DNA of 64,000 nucleotides from Halictus rubicundus (taxonomy: Eukaryota; Arthropoda; Insecta; Hymenoptera; Halictidae). The position numbers and the translations under genes were made by a program. This document shows, in pieces, positions 13,710 through 22,499 of this stretch. The notes beneath the pieces were generated by a model. The model was not told where the DNA came from. It saw only the letters and a list, made by a program, of their open reading frames with translations, and did not search any database. Each line of letters starts with the position of its first letter. Position 1 is the stretch's first letter. The stretch covers positions 868,001-932,000 of the forward strand of contig NW_027488592.1 of the NCBI RefSeq assembly GCF_050948215.1. The letters run 5' to 3'.

Positions 13710-14120
13710 CCGAGGAGGTAATCACTATTACGGATACCCGACCCCTCCCGGGGGGGAGTGGGCCGGGTTATGTGGGACTCCTCGGCTGGTGGGTGCAATG
13801 CCGAGTATACCCACTAACTCCTCCCCGTCCGTCCCTAGGCTCCTGGGGGCACCCGTGGTCCGCGCGCGCATGTCTATCCGGTGTGCCCCCGCCTTAGCAT
13901 TCCTCCCTGGGTGGGGGACGCGGCCTCCACCCTATCCTACTCTATCCGAAGGCGCCACGCAACGGACGACGTGAAGCCTTCCCCCCCATTTAGGCCGCCC
14001 GATGGACGTCCGGGCCCCCGCCCAAGACGTCCGACGGCCTCCGGGGACGCCATTGGCAACCGAGTATAAGGAGACCGTCGGTCCCCCGCCTCGAGATCAC
14101 CAAGGGCGCCCCCGCCCGCG
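13710..14120 (-). other. 3' UTR of the retrotransposon
   Basis: About 410 bp of GC-rich sequence lies between the ORF2 stop and the poly(A) tail. In this clade the 3' UTR is the usual site for recognition by the reverse transcriptase. No AATAAA is seen near the tail. A short G/C hairpin (CTCCC...GGGAG) sits at 13745-13758. Several short open frames here are shadows of GC-rich sequence and have no recognisable product. Confidence 0.75.
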
Positions 14121-17100
14121 TTAAGGACGCCGCAACGGAGGCACGCCCCCGGGGCGTGCCCTGCGTCTCCTTCTCCCACCCCTTCGGCCGGGATCGTGAT
14201 TTCGCTCACGACCCCGTTCCGCAGCCTCCTTCTGCAGCATTACCTGCTCACAGAAGGAGGCGAACCCTCTCCACGCCCCCTCGCCGCCCGCTGCCGCCGA
14301 GACGACAGCCGGAAGCGAGAGGTCATGGCCCACTGCGCGCCGCAGAGCACGGCGCTCACCCGCCCACGCTGGACACTCCTCCAGAGTGTGCTGCGCCGTG
14401 TCCCGCGACTCGCCGCAGTGGTGACACGCCTCCTCGGCCTCCCGCCCGATGCGACACAGGTACACACCGAAGCAACCGTGCCCGGTCATCACCTGCGTCA
14501 CTCGGTAGGAGACCCTATGCCCCATCCATCCCCTGTTCCACCGGTCGAACACGGGGAGGATGGCCCGAACGGCCCGCCTCCCTCCTTCCTCCGTCCCGTG
14601 AAGGCTTTCGCGCCATTCCCGGGCGGCGGCCCGCCGAGCGCGGCCCCTGTACTCCACCACATCGAGCGCCACCCGATCCGGAGCCATCCCCCTCCGCTGG
14701 AGGTCCCTGGCGTACCCGTGTACGTCCGACAACACGCGGGCCTCCAGCTCGAGGGGGATAAGCCCCGACATCACCATCGCCGTCGCGTAAGAGATGGTGC
14801 GATACCCCCGCACGATGCCAATGGCCAGCCTGCGCTCGATTCGGCGCAGCAGTGCTCGCACACCGCTACGCCCCCCGGCCAAGACATCGTACGCCCACAC
14901 AGGGGCTCCGTACAGGACTAAAACCCGCACCACCACCGCGAACAGGCGACGCACCCGTCCACAGGGTCCCCCGAGATTCGGGAGAAGACGACCGAGCGCA
15001 GCGGTCGCCCTCTCCGCCCGGGGCACTAGCGACTCGATGTGGCGGCAGAAACGCCACAGGCCGTCGAGCTCGAGTCCCAGGTACCGCATCTGGAACCCGA
15101 CCTCGACCGCTCCCCCCCCCACGGCGATCCAGCACTGGGGAGGCGCCGCCAGCCGGGCCCGGTGGTAAAACCACATGGCCCTGGTCTTAGCGACGGACAC
15201 CTCTAGGCCCAGAGACCGGATCGCGCGTACCGCGCGCCACGCGCCGCGCTCCGCCAGGCAGACGGCCTCCTTCGTATACCTCCCGGTGGCAAGCACCAAC
15301 GTGTCGTCGGCGTAACACGTTAGGCTGACACCGGGAGGCATCCCCTCCCGCAGGACGCTGTCGTACGCGAGGTTCCACAGCAACGGGCCCAACACCGAGC
15401 CCTGTGGAACCCCCCGCACGACGCTCCTGCGAATCATCCCGTACCGGCCAGGATATTCTATGCTCCTGTCGGAGAGATAGTCCCCGATCACCCTCCTAAG
15501 GTACGGAGGCACCTGGTGGAAGACCAGGGCCTCCGAAATTCTATCCCAGGGGACGGTGTTGAACGCGTTGGCGATATCCAAGGAGATCGCCAACGCAACA
15601 CCGCCCCCCTCCGTACAGGCCTCCGAGAGAGCCCTCACCCGCCGAATTGCGTCGACGGTGGAGAGACCCCCCCGGAAGCCGAACTGCGCCTCGCTCAGAT
15701 CGGGGACTCCTCCCCCCGACAGGTGCCGGACGAGGCGTCCAACGAGAACGCGCTCGAACAACTTCCCCGCCTCGTCCAGCAAGCAAATTGGCCGGTACCC
15801 GGAGGGCGAGTCCCGGGACTTGCCCGCCTTTGGAAGGAGGACCAGCCTGCCTGACTTCCATAGTGGGGGGAACACTCCCTCCCTCAGACAACTGTTGAAC
15901 AGCCGCCTGAGTTCGGGAGCGAGCCCCCCCTCCAATGCCAAGACCAACGCGCGGCCCGACACCCCGTCAGGACCCGGGGCCTTGCGGCCCACCCGACGGG
16001 CCCTGGTCACCGCCTCCCCGAGCTCGCCGGCTGACACCTCCCACTCCGCGGACCAGGAGAGAGGCTCCTGGCCCGGATGGAGGCGGTGTCGCTGTCCCCC
16101 CTCACGCGGGAAGAGAGACGTCACCACCTCCTCGAGTAAGGGAGGGTCCATCGATTCCGTCAGTGGGGGGGCCCACGCGCGCAGCTTGCTCATTACAAGC
16201 TTATACGGGCGCCCCCACGGATCCGCGTCCACCGTGCCGACGAGCTCCGACCACGCGTCCGCCTTGGCCCTCGCGATGGCCCTCCGGAGAGTCCCGAGCG
16301 CGGCTCGGTACTCCCCGTGGAGCCTCGCCTCCTCGTCGTCGCGCCTCCTGCGCGCTCGGCCATACTGGCGCCGCGCGGCATTGCAGGCACGCCGAAGCTC
16401 CGCAATGCCCGCGGACCACCAGTATGCCGCCCTTCTATGGTCGGACCGGCTCCGGGGCACCGCGGTGTCGCACACCGCCGTCATCACCTCCCGGAGCCGC
16501 TCCGCCCCGCGCGCCGGTGCCCCCCCAGCCGGCTGGGGCCCCCCCCACGTTACCGCGGCGACAGCGGCCCGGAACAGGTCCTCGTCCGCCCTGCTCCACG
16601 CCCATCGCGGCCGTCGGTCCACCTGGCCGTGCCGGGAATCCCGCGCGTAGAGGGCGGCGGGCCACACGTCCATGACTATGGGCGTGTGGTCAGAGGCCAG
16701 CTCTAGTTCTTCCGCCACCCTCCATCCCGACACTCGGCGCACGGCCGACGGCGTCCCCCATGTCAGATCGACAATAGAGACACCCTGCGGCCGCACGCAC
16801 GTCGGCGTGGATCCCCGGTTAATCAACCGGAGATCCAGGCCGGACGCCCAGGTTAACACCTCGCTTCCCCTAGTGGTCGTCCTGGGACTCCCCCACGATA
16901 CCGCGTGGGCATTGAAGTCTCCCAGGACGAGAACCGGACGGGCGCTGCACCGCGCGATGCAGCTACTCAGCCCGCCCAGGAACCCCCGAAAATGATCGAG
17001 GCCACGGCTCGGCGAGATATAAACTCCGACGACCGCGATGTCCCCCCACCGCACCGCCACGAATCCCTCGCCTCTCTCCAGAAGGGAGATCGACGGGGAC

Positions 17101-17297
17101 CCGCGGCGGCCCTCCGCCACTATGGCGACGGAGCCGGCCCCGTCCCCCACCCAGAAGGGGTGATCGGGAACGGAGTACGGCTCCGCCGCCACTGCCAACC
17201 CAGTCCCCCGCTCGCGCACGGCCTGGACAAACAAGTCCTGGGCCGCACGCGAGTGGTTGAGGTTCGCCTGCAGAACCGGAATAGGCCTGAAAACAGC
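14121..17297 (-). CDS. ORF2, endonuclease and reverse transcriptase of R1-clade retrotransposon
   Basis: This is the enzyme of target-primed reverse transcription: it nicks the target and copies element RNA from the 3'-OH. The frame is open for 1,058 codons after a TAG at 17298-17300. It lacks an ATG before the N-terminal motif LQANLNHSRAAQD, so I annotate from the first sense codon; the real start is unknown. The APE-type endonuclease is at about 8-208: QANLNH, catalytic Glu in AEPY (about 39), GDFNAH (126-131), VDLTWG and SDH (about 202). The reverse transcriptase is at about 465-745: GYRPICLL, FGFRGG (about 536), SLDIANAFNTVPW, GVPQGSVLGPLLWN, YADD (662-665) and a final SVAKTRAMWF. The C-terminal zinc motif CX2CX8HX4C (CHHC...H...C) is at about 958-975, then an Arg/Gly-rich tail. 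No RNase H is seen. The length is usual for the clade and no frameshift or stop breaks it. Confidence 0.92.
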   Translation of the reverse strand, partial: AVFRPIPVLQANLNHSRAAQDLFVQAVRERGTGLAVAAEPYSVPDHPFWVGDGAGSVAIVAEGRRGSPSISLLERGEGFVAVRWGDIAVVGVYISPSRGLDHFRGFLGGLSSCIARCSARPVLVLGDFNAHAVSWGSPRTTTRGSEVLTWASGLDLRLINRGSTPTCVRPQGVSIVDLTWGTPSAVRRVSGWRVAEELELASDHTPIVMDVWPAALYARDSRHGQVDRRPRWAWSRADEDLFRAAVAAVTWGGPQPAGGAPARGAERLREVMTAVCDTAVPRSRSDHRRAAYWWSAGIAELRRACNAARRQYGRARRRRDDEEARLHGEYRAALGTLRRAIARAKADAWSELVGTVDADPWGRPYKLVMSKLRAWAPPLTESMDPPLLEEVVTSLFPREGGQRHRLHPGQEPLSWSAEWEVSAGELGEAVTRARRVGRKAPGPDGVSGRALVLALEGGLAPELRRLFNSCLREGVFPPLWKSGRLVLLPKAGKSRDSPSGYRPICLLDEAGKLFERVLVGRLVRHLSGGGVPDLSEAQFGFRGGLSTVDAIRRVRALSEACTEGGGVALAISLDIANAFNTVPWDRISEALVFHQVPPYLRRVIGDYLSDRSIEYPGRYGMIRRSVVRGVPQGSVLGPLLWNLAYDSVLREGMPPGVSLTCYADDTLVLATGRYTKEAVCLAERGAWRAVRAIRSLGLEVSVAKTRAMWFYHRARLAAPPQCWIAVGGGAVEVGFQMRYLGLELDGLWRFCRHIESLVPRAERATAALGRLLPNLGGPCGRVRRLFAVVVRVLVLYGAPVWAYDVLAGGRSGVRALLRRIERRLAIGIVRGYRTISYATAMVMSGLIPLELEARVLSDVHGYARDLQRRGMAPDRVALDVVEYRGRARRAAAREWRESLHGTEEGGRRAVRAILPVFDRWNRGWMGHRVSYRVTQVMTGHGCFGVYLCRIGREAEEACHHCGESRDTAQHTLEECPAWAGERRALRRAVGHDLSLPAVVSAAAGGEGAWRGFASFCEQVMLQKEAAERGRERNHDPGRRGGRRRRRARPGGVPPLRRP
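16963..17297 (-). other. ORF1/ORF2 overlap with stop codon upstream of ORF2
   Basis: ORF1 stays open 335 bp into ORF2 in another frame. In the ORF2 frame the sequence just upstream is ATG TCA GGG TAG (17309-17298), followed directly by eight sense codons and then LQANLNH. A run of nine C on the plus strand (17324-17332) lies about 15 bases before that ATG. A one-base slip there would put ORF1 into the ORF2 frame and end it at this TAG. Seen: frames, stop and homopolymer. Inferred: that the run matters for translation or is an indel. ORF1/ORF2 coupling by frame overlap or stop-start reinitiation is known for R1-clade elements, SART1 being one. Confidence 0.6.
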
Positions 17298-19617
17298 CTA
17301 CCCTGACATTTGCTCTGCAGGCTCCCCCCCCCTGGGGGGACTGGGCCCCCGGTGTAGTCGGCTGCTGCTGCGCGGGTGCAGCCGCCGACTTTTCCCCTCT
17401 TCCCTTCACCGCCGCGCGACCCCTCCTCGGAGCCGGGGCACACGCTTTGGCCCCGAACCTGTGGTTCGAGGGCCTCCCCAGATCCGCGCAGAGCGGGCAT
17501 CTGGGGGCAGCCCCACAGGCCGAGGCGCGGTGCTCGGTCGCACCGCACCGATAGCACCTCGCGCTCCTGTCGACCGTGCTTTTACAGGTCGACCGCGTGT
17601 GCCCCGTCTCCAAGCAGCGGAAGCACTGAAGGGGTCGCTCCCTCAGTGCCTCCACCCGCGCCGAGGACCAGCCGACCAGCAGCCGGCCCCCCGCCACCAC
17701 CTTCCTGACGGCCGCGAGGGGGCCCTGGGCCCAACAGGAGCCCAGCACCCGCTCGGAGGCGGACCTCCGGATCTCTCCGACCCGGAACTCGGCCTCCGAG
17801 CACCCCCCCGCAGCCGCAAGTGCCGCCGCGACCTCCCTTGCGCTAACCGAGTCGTCCAGGCCAGCGACGCGCAACTCGCCTCGCTTGACGGCCTGGACGA
17901 CTTTAACCCCAGTCCCTTGTAAGGCCTCAGAGACCCTCGTGGAGAGGGCCCGTGCCTTCTCTTGGCCCTCCGGGCCCTTTACCTCCAGGAGGATCCCCCC
18001 CGTCTTGGTCCTCCTGGGGAGCACCCCCGACTCAATCCCCAGCGCCTTGAGGTCTATTGCCTCTCTGGCCCTGGCGATCACTCCCGCGTAGGTGAGCTTA
18101 CAGCTCTCGGGGATCGTGATCGCCACGGCCCCGGACTTGGGGGCGCGCCCCAGGGCAACAACCCTCCCACTTGACGGCTTCGCCGTGATCGCGCCGGCCC
18201 CCTTTCGCGTGCCGACCGCCGAACCCCCGGTCGCCGTCCTCCGTTTCGCCGAAGCAGCGGCCGCCGACTCGGCGGCGAGGGCTATGGCCGCCCTCTCCTC
18301 CGCCGCTGCCCGCCTCCTCTCCGCCTTCCTCGCGGACCTCGACTTCGCCACCGACCAGGAGGCTGGGTCGACCGGCGGCGGGATGTCCACGGGTGGCACC
18401 ACCCCGGCGCTGGACACCACCACCGGCCCAGTCCTCCTGGTTTCGACCACCGCCGGCGGAGAAGCCACCGGCGGGGCATCGCGCGTCCCTCCCCCCCTGC
18501 CCTGGAGAGCCGGAACCATCCCGGCCAGGATTGCCCGGAAACGATTCTCCATTCTCGCTTCCAGCTCGGCATTCCTGGCCGCCACCATCGCGTCGACGCG
18601 GAGGAGAAGGGCTTGAGGGTCCAGTACCCCCGCCCCCTCCGCCGCCCGCGTCGCCGCTTCCGCCGCCGGTCCCGTCCCCGCGGTCCCGCCTGAGGAGGCG
18701 GAGGGTACCGCCCCAGGGGCCGTCTTTCCCGCGACCGCCCGCTTCTCCGCCCCCGCGACGCGAAGCCTCGCCCGGAGGTCCTGTACCTCCTTGGCGAGGG
18801 CCTCGGTCTGTTGGCGGAGACGGGCGACCTCCTGGCTATTGCCCCACGCCGTGCCAGTGTATGCCCGCTGCACCAGCGTAGTGCAATAGGCCCTGGCCAG
18901 CGCGGAGCAATCCCTGAGCTCCTTGGCAAAACTGCCCTTGAGGCCCCTGGAGACGGTGGAGACGCCCTCCACACGTCTCATCGCGTCCTCCACCTCCTCC
19001 GCCAGCTGCGCCGTCGGCAGCTTCCCCGCGGACTCCATTAGCTCCGCGATTTTGTGGAGCTGGCCCCTCTCGGCGCGGTCGCTGAGCACCTGCTCAGCAC
19101 CCGCCCCCGAGGAGCCCTCCTCAGGGGTCCCCCCGACGACCCTCCCGCTGCGCGTCTGCAGCCCCCCTCCTGCCACGGACGGCTCCAGCCGGGGCCGCTT
19201 CCCCGTCGGAGCTCCGTCCGCCCCCCGCATCTCGGCTCCCGCGCGCGACACGCCCGCGTCCGAGTCTCCCGAAATCTGTGATGACGTTTCCGTCACCACA
19301 GCTTCGCTGGTAGTATTTACCTCCGAAGGGGCCCAGTGGTCCACCACCTTCGGCTCGCAGTCGTTGGATAACGACGCGCTGTGGCCTGCTCGCCCACCAA
19401 CAGTCGCGCCGGTACTGGGGTATCCCTCCCCTGCACCGTAAACTAAACTCTTTTCCTTTGTGCCGTCCATGTCAATTTTGTGAAACACCCAGCCTTGCCC
19501 TGGTCCGTCACCGAAAATCCCGTCCCAACTCGGCAGTTTTTGCCCCTCCGTGCGAACCTTACCGGCAAGGGTGCCCCTACCAGGATCCGAAGATCCCGCC
19601 GGCATTGCCTCGCACAT
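16963..19617 (-). CDS. ORF1, gag-like nucleic-acid-binding protein with three zinc knuckles
   Basis: ORF1 of R1-clade elements makes the RNA-binding protein that packages the element RNA into a ribonucleoprotein. The frame gives 884 aa from the first in-frame ATG (19617). An ATG at 19470 (835 aa) has a better context (GACATGG), and the frame is open upstream to about 19737 without an ATG, so the start is uncertain. From 19617: a low-complexity Ala/Gly/Ser-rich N-terminal half; a probable coiled coil about 261-290 (EVARLRQQTEALAKEVQDL); an Ala/Arg-rich helix; the conserved R1-clade domain about 503-664 (from KLTYAGVIARAREAIDL to VGWSSARVEALRERPLQ); then three knuckles 665-726. These are CX2CX4HX4C (CFRC), CX2CX4HX4C (CYRC) and CX2CX9HX6C (CPLC...H...C). 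The last hundred or so residues overlap ORF2, look compositional, and may not belong to the functional protein. Confidence 0.85.
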   Translation of the reverse strand: MCEAMPAGSSDPGRGTLAGKVRTEGQKLPSWDGIFGDGPGQGWVFHKIDMDGTKEKSLVYGAGEGYPSTGATVGGRAGHSASLSNDCEPKVVDHWAPSEVNTTSEAVVTETSSQISGDSDAGVSRAGAEMRGADGAPTGKRPRLEPSVAGGGLQTRSGRVVGGTPEEGSSGAGAEQVLSDRAERGQLHKIAELMESAGKLPTAQLAEEVEDAMRRVEGVSTVSRGLKGSFAKELRDCSALARAYCTTLVQRAYTGTAWGNSQEVARLRQQTEALAKEVQDLRARLRVAGAEKRAVAGKTAPGAVPSASSGGTAGTGPAAEAATRAAEGAGVLDPQALLLRVDAMVAARNAELEARMENRFRAILAGMVPALQGRGGGTRDAPPVASPPAVVETRRTGPVVVSSAGVVPPVDIPPPVDPASWSVAKSRSARKAERRRAAAEERAAIALAAESAAAASAKRRTATGGSAVGTRKGAGAITAKPSSGRVVALGRAPKSGAVAITIPESCKLTYAGVIARAREAIDLKALGIESGVLPRRTKTGGILLEVKGPEGQEKARALSTRVSEALQGTGVKVVQAVKRGELRVAGLDDSVSAREVAAALAAAGGCSEAEFRVGEIRRSASERVLGSCWAQGPLAAVRKVVAGGRLLVGWSSARVEALRERPLQCFRCLETGHTRSTCKSTVDRSARCYRCGATEHRASACGAAPRCPLCADLGRPSNHRFGAKACAPAPRRGRAAVKGRGEKSAAAPAQQQPTTPGAQSPQGGGACRANVRVGCFQAYSGSAGEPQPLACGPGLVCPGRARAGDWVGSGGGAVLRSRSPLLGGGRGRLRRHSGGGPPRVPVDLPSGERRGIRGGAVGGHRGRRSLYLAEPWPRSFSGVPGRAE

Positions 19618-19798
19618 CGTCGAGGCTACTTCCTGCCGCGTACCCCCCGCTCCGTTAGCCACCCACAGTCGTGAGTGCCCAGGGACCACCGCGAGGAGGT
19701 GGAGCGTGGAGGATTTTAGGAATATGACCGCCACCACTGTGGCATACCTAGCAGTGGATCCGAGTCACCACTGCCGAGCCCATATCCCCTAGGTCCCC
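19618..19798 (-). promoter_or_regulatory. 5' UTR, probable internal promoter region
   Basis: This is the leader between the 5' junction and the first in-frame ATG of ORF1 (to 19471 if the second ATG is used). Non-LTR elements carry the promoter inside the 5' UTR, so this stretch must hold it if the copy is competent; I recognise no specific promoter motif. Out-of-frame ATGs occur in it on the minus strand. Two short hairpins are visible: CAGTGG/CCACTG at 19752-19773 (10-base loop), and the minus-strand GCCAC-AGTG-GTGGC just downstream of it near 19730-19745. Confidence 0.5.
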
Positions 19799-19817
19799 AT
19801 CCTCTATCCTATCCTAT
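19799..19817. repeat. Candidate target-site duplication, copy at element 5' end
   Basis: This is the second copy of the 19-mer ATCCTCTATCCTATCCTAT, starting at the first base after the element's terminal GGGG (CCCC on the plus strand). The match ends at the next base outward (T on the left flank, C here). The same caveat applies: the repeat phase can produce this match by chance. Confidence 0.5.
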
Positions 19818-20119
19818 CCTCTATCGTATCCTATCCTCTATTATATCATATCCTCTATCCTATCCTATCCTCTATCCTATCCTATCCTCTATCCTATCCT
19901 ATCCTCTATCCCATCCTATCCTCTATCCCATCTTATCCTCTATCCTATCCTATCCTCTATCCTATCCTATCCTCTATCCTATCCTATCCTCTATCCTATC
20001 CTATCCTCTATCCTATCCCCTCCTCTATCCTATCCTATCCTCTATCCTATCCTATACTCTATCCACTATCCTATCCTACCCTCTTTCCTATCCTTTCCTC
20101 TATCCTATCCTATCCTCTA

Positions 20120-20600
20120 TCCTATCCCCTCCTCTATCATATCCTATCCTCTATCCTATAATATCATCTATCCTATTCTATCCTCTATCCTATCCTCTAT
20201 CATATCCAATCCTCTATCCTATCCTATCCTCTATCCTATCCTATCCTCTATCCTATCCTATCCTCTATCCTATCCTATCCTCTATCCTATCCTATCCTCT
20301 ATCCTATCCCCTCCTCTATCATATCCTATCCTCTATCCTATAATATCATCTATCCTATTCTATCCTCTATCCTATCCTCTATCATATCCAATCCTCTATC
20401 CTATCCTATCCTCTATCCTATCCTATCCTCTATCCTATCCTATCCTCTATCCTATCCTATCCTCTATCCTATCCTATCCTCTATCCTATCCCCTCCTCTA
20501 TCATATCCTATCCTCTATCCTATAATATCATCTATCCTATTCTATCCTCTATCCTATCCTCTATCATATCCAATCCTCTATCCTATCCTATCCTCTATCC
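20120..20600. repeat. CCCCTCCTC-headed 182-bp tandem repeat, three copies
   Basis: Unit heads CCCCTCCTCTATCATATCC lie at 20126, 20308 and 20490, two equal 182-bp steps. The paralogous stretch at 290-640 has two heads 165 bp apart. The 17-bp step difference is one TATCC plus one 12-bp unit. Confidence 0.85.
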
Positions 20601-22499
20601 TATCCTATCCTCTATCCTATCCTATCCTATCCTCTATCCTATCCTATCCTCTATCAGATCCTCTAACCTATCCTATCATCTATACTATCCTCTATCCTAT
20701 CCTATCTTCTATCCTCTATCATATCCTCTATCCTATCCTATCCTCTATCCTATCCTCTTTAATATCGTTTACTCTATCATATCCTATCCTCTATCCTATA
20801 ATATCATCTATCCTATTCTATCCTCTATCCTATCCTCTATCATATCCAATCCTCTATCGTATACTCTATCCTATCCTATCTTCTATCCTATCCTATCCTC
20901 TATCCTATCCTATCCTCTATCCCATCCTACCCTCTTTCCTATCCTATCCTCTATCCTATCCTATCCTCTATCCTATCCTACCCTCTATCCTATCCTATCT
21001 TCTATCCTCTATCCTATCCTCTATCCTATCCTATCCTCTATCCTATCCTCTTTAATATCGTTTACTCTATCATATCCTATCCTCTATCCTATTATATCAT
21101 CTATCCTATTCTATCCTCTATCCTATCCTCTATCATATCCAATCCTCTATCGTATCCTCAATCCTATCCTATCCTCTATCCTATCCTATCCTCTATTATA
21201 TCCTATCCTCTATCCTATCCTATCCTCTATCCTATCCTATCCTCTATCCTATCCTCTACCCTATCCTATCCTCTATAATATCGTTTACTCTATCATATCC
21301 TATCCTCTATCCTATCCTCTACCCTATCCTATCCTCTATAATATCGTTTACTCTATCATATCCTATCCTCTATCCTATCCTATCCTCTATCCTATCCTCT
21401 ACCCTATCCTATCCTCTATAATATCGTTTACTCTATCATATCCTATCCTCTATCCTATCCTATCCTCGATCCCATCCTATCCTCTATCCCATCCTATCCT
21501 CTATCCTAACCTATCCTCTCTCCTATCCTATCCTCTATCCTATCCTATCCTCTATCCTATCCTATCCTCTATCCTATCCTATCCTCTATCCTATCCTATC
21601 CTCTATCCTATCCTCGATCCTATCCTATCCTCTATCCTATCCTCTATAATATCGTTTACTCTATCATATCCTATCCTCTATCCTATAATATCATCTATCC
21701 TATTCTAATCTCTATCCTATCCTCTATCATATCCAATCCTCTATCCTATCCTATCCTCTATCCTATCCTATCCTCTATCCTATCCTATCCTCTATCCTAT
21801 CCTATCCTCTATCCTATCCTATCCTCTATCCTATCCTATCCTCTATCCTATCCTATCCTATCCTCTATCCTATCCTATCCTATATCCTATCCTATCCTCT
21901 ATCAGATCCTCTAACCTATCCTATCATCTATACTATCCTCTATCGTATCCTATCCTATCCTCTATCCTATCCTATCCTCTATCCTATCCTATCCTCTATC
22001 CCATCCTATCCTCTATCCCATCCTATCCTCTATCCTATCCTATCCTCTATCCTATTATATCCTAAATCCTATCCTCTATCATATCCAATCCTCTATCGTA
22101 TCCTCAATCCTATCCTCTATCATATCCAATCCTCTATCGTATACTCTATCCTATCCTATCCTCTATCCTATCCTACCCTCTTTCCTATCCTATCCTCTAT
22201 CCCATCCTATCCTCTACCCTATCCTATCCTCTATAATATCGTTTACTCTATCATATCCTATCCTCTATCCTATCCTATCCTCTATCCTATCCTCTACCCT
22301 ATCCTATCCTCTATAATATCGTTTACTCTATCATATCCTATCCTCTATCCTATCCTCGATCCCATCCTATCCTCTATCCCATCCTATCCTCTATCCTAAC
22401 CTATCCTCTCTCCTATCCTATCCTCTATCCTATCCTATCCTCTATCCTATCCTATCCTCTATCCTATCCTATCCTCTATCCTATCCTATCCTCTATCCT

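Larger units (their letters stand above)
13686..19798 (-). mobile_element. Full-length R1-clade non-LTR retrotransposon inserted in satellite
   Basis: A 6.1 kb GC-rich block interrupts the AT/C satellite. Read on the minus strand it has, in order, a leader of about 180-330 bp, ORF1 with three zinc knuckles, ORF2 with APE-type endonuclease, reverse transcriptase and a C-terminal CCHC, a GC-rich 3' UTR and a poly(A) tail. This layout, the LQANLNHSRAAQD start of ORF2 and the ORF1 domain before the knuckles are typical of the R1 clade (R1, TRAS, SART, Waldo relatives), known mainly from arthropods. No LTRs are seen. Both frames are open over their whole length, so the copy is probably recent and may be active. 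The 5' limit (GGGGACCTAGGGG on the minus strand) is set by the return to satellite. I cannot name the family below clade level. Confidence 0.93.

Noticed and set aside
13710..14120. A separate small gene in the 3' UTR (90-aa minus-strand frame, 13,937-14,209)
   Set aside because: It overlaps the end of ORF2 in another frame, has low-complexity Gly/Arg/Glu content and matches no family I know.
14121..17234. TTG at 17234 as the ORF2 start
   Set aside because: The conserved LQANLNHSRAAQD motif lies upstream of it in the same frame, so starting there would cut off part of the endonuclease fold.
19471..19737. GTG at 19737 as the ORF1 start
   Set aside because: GTG initiation is unlikely in a eukaryotic mRNA, and in-frame ATGs follow at 19617, 19605 and 19470, the last in a good context.
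13789..19792. Many short plus-strand and off-frame minus-strand open frames within the retrotransposon
   Set aside because: They are Pro/Arg/Gly/Ser-rich shadows of GC-rich ORF1 and ORF2 and have no recognisable domain.
13667..19817. A firm 19-bp target-site duplication
   Set aside because: The flanks match for 19 bases, but the same 19-mer occurs throughout the satellite, so the match may be only repeat phase. It is kept as a candidate.
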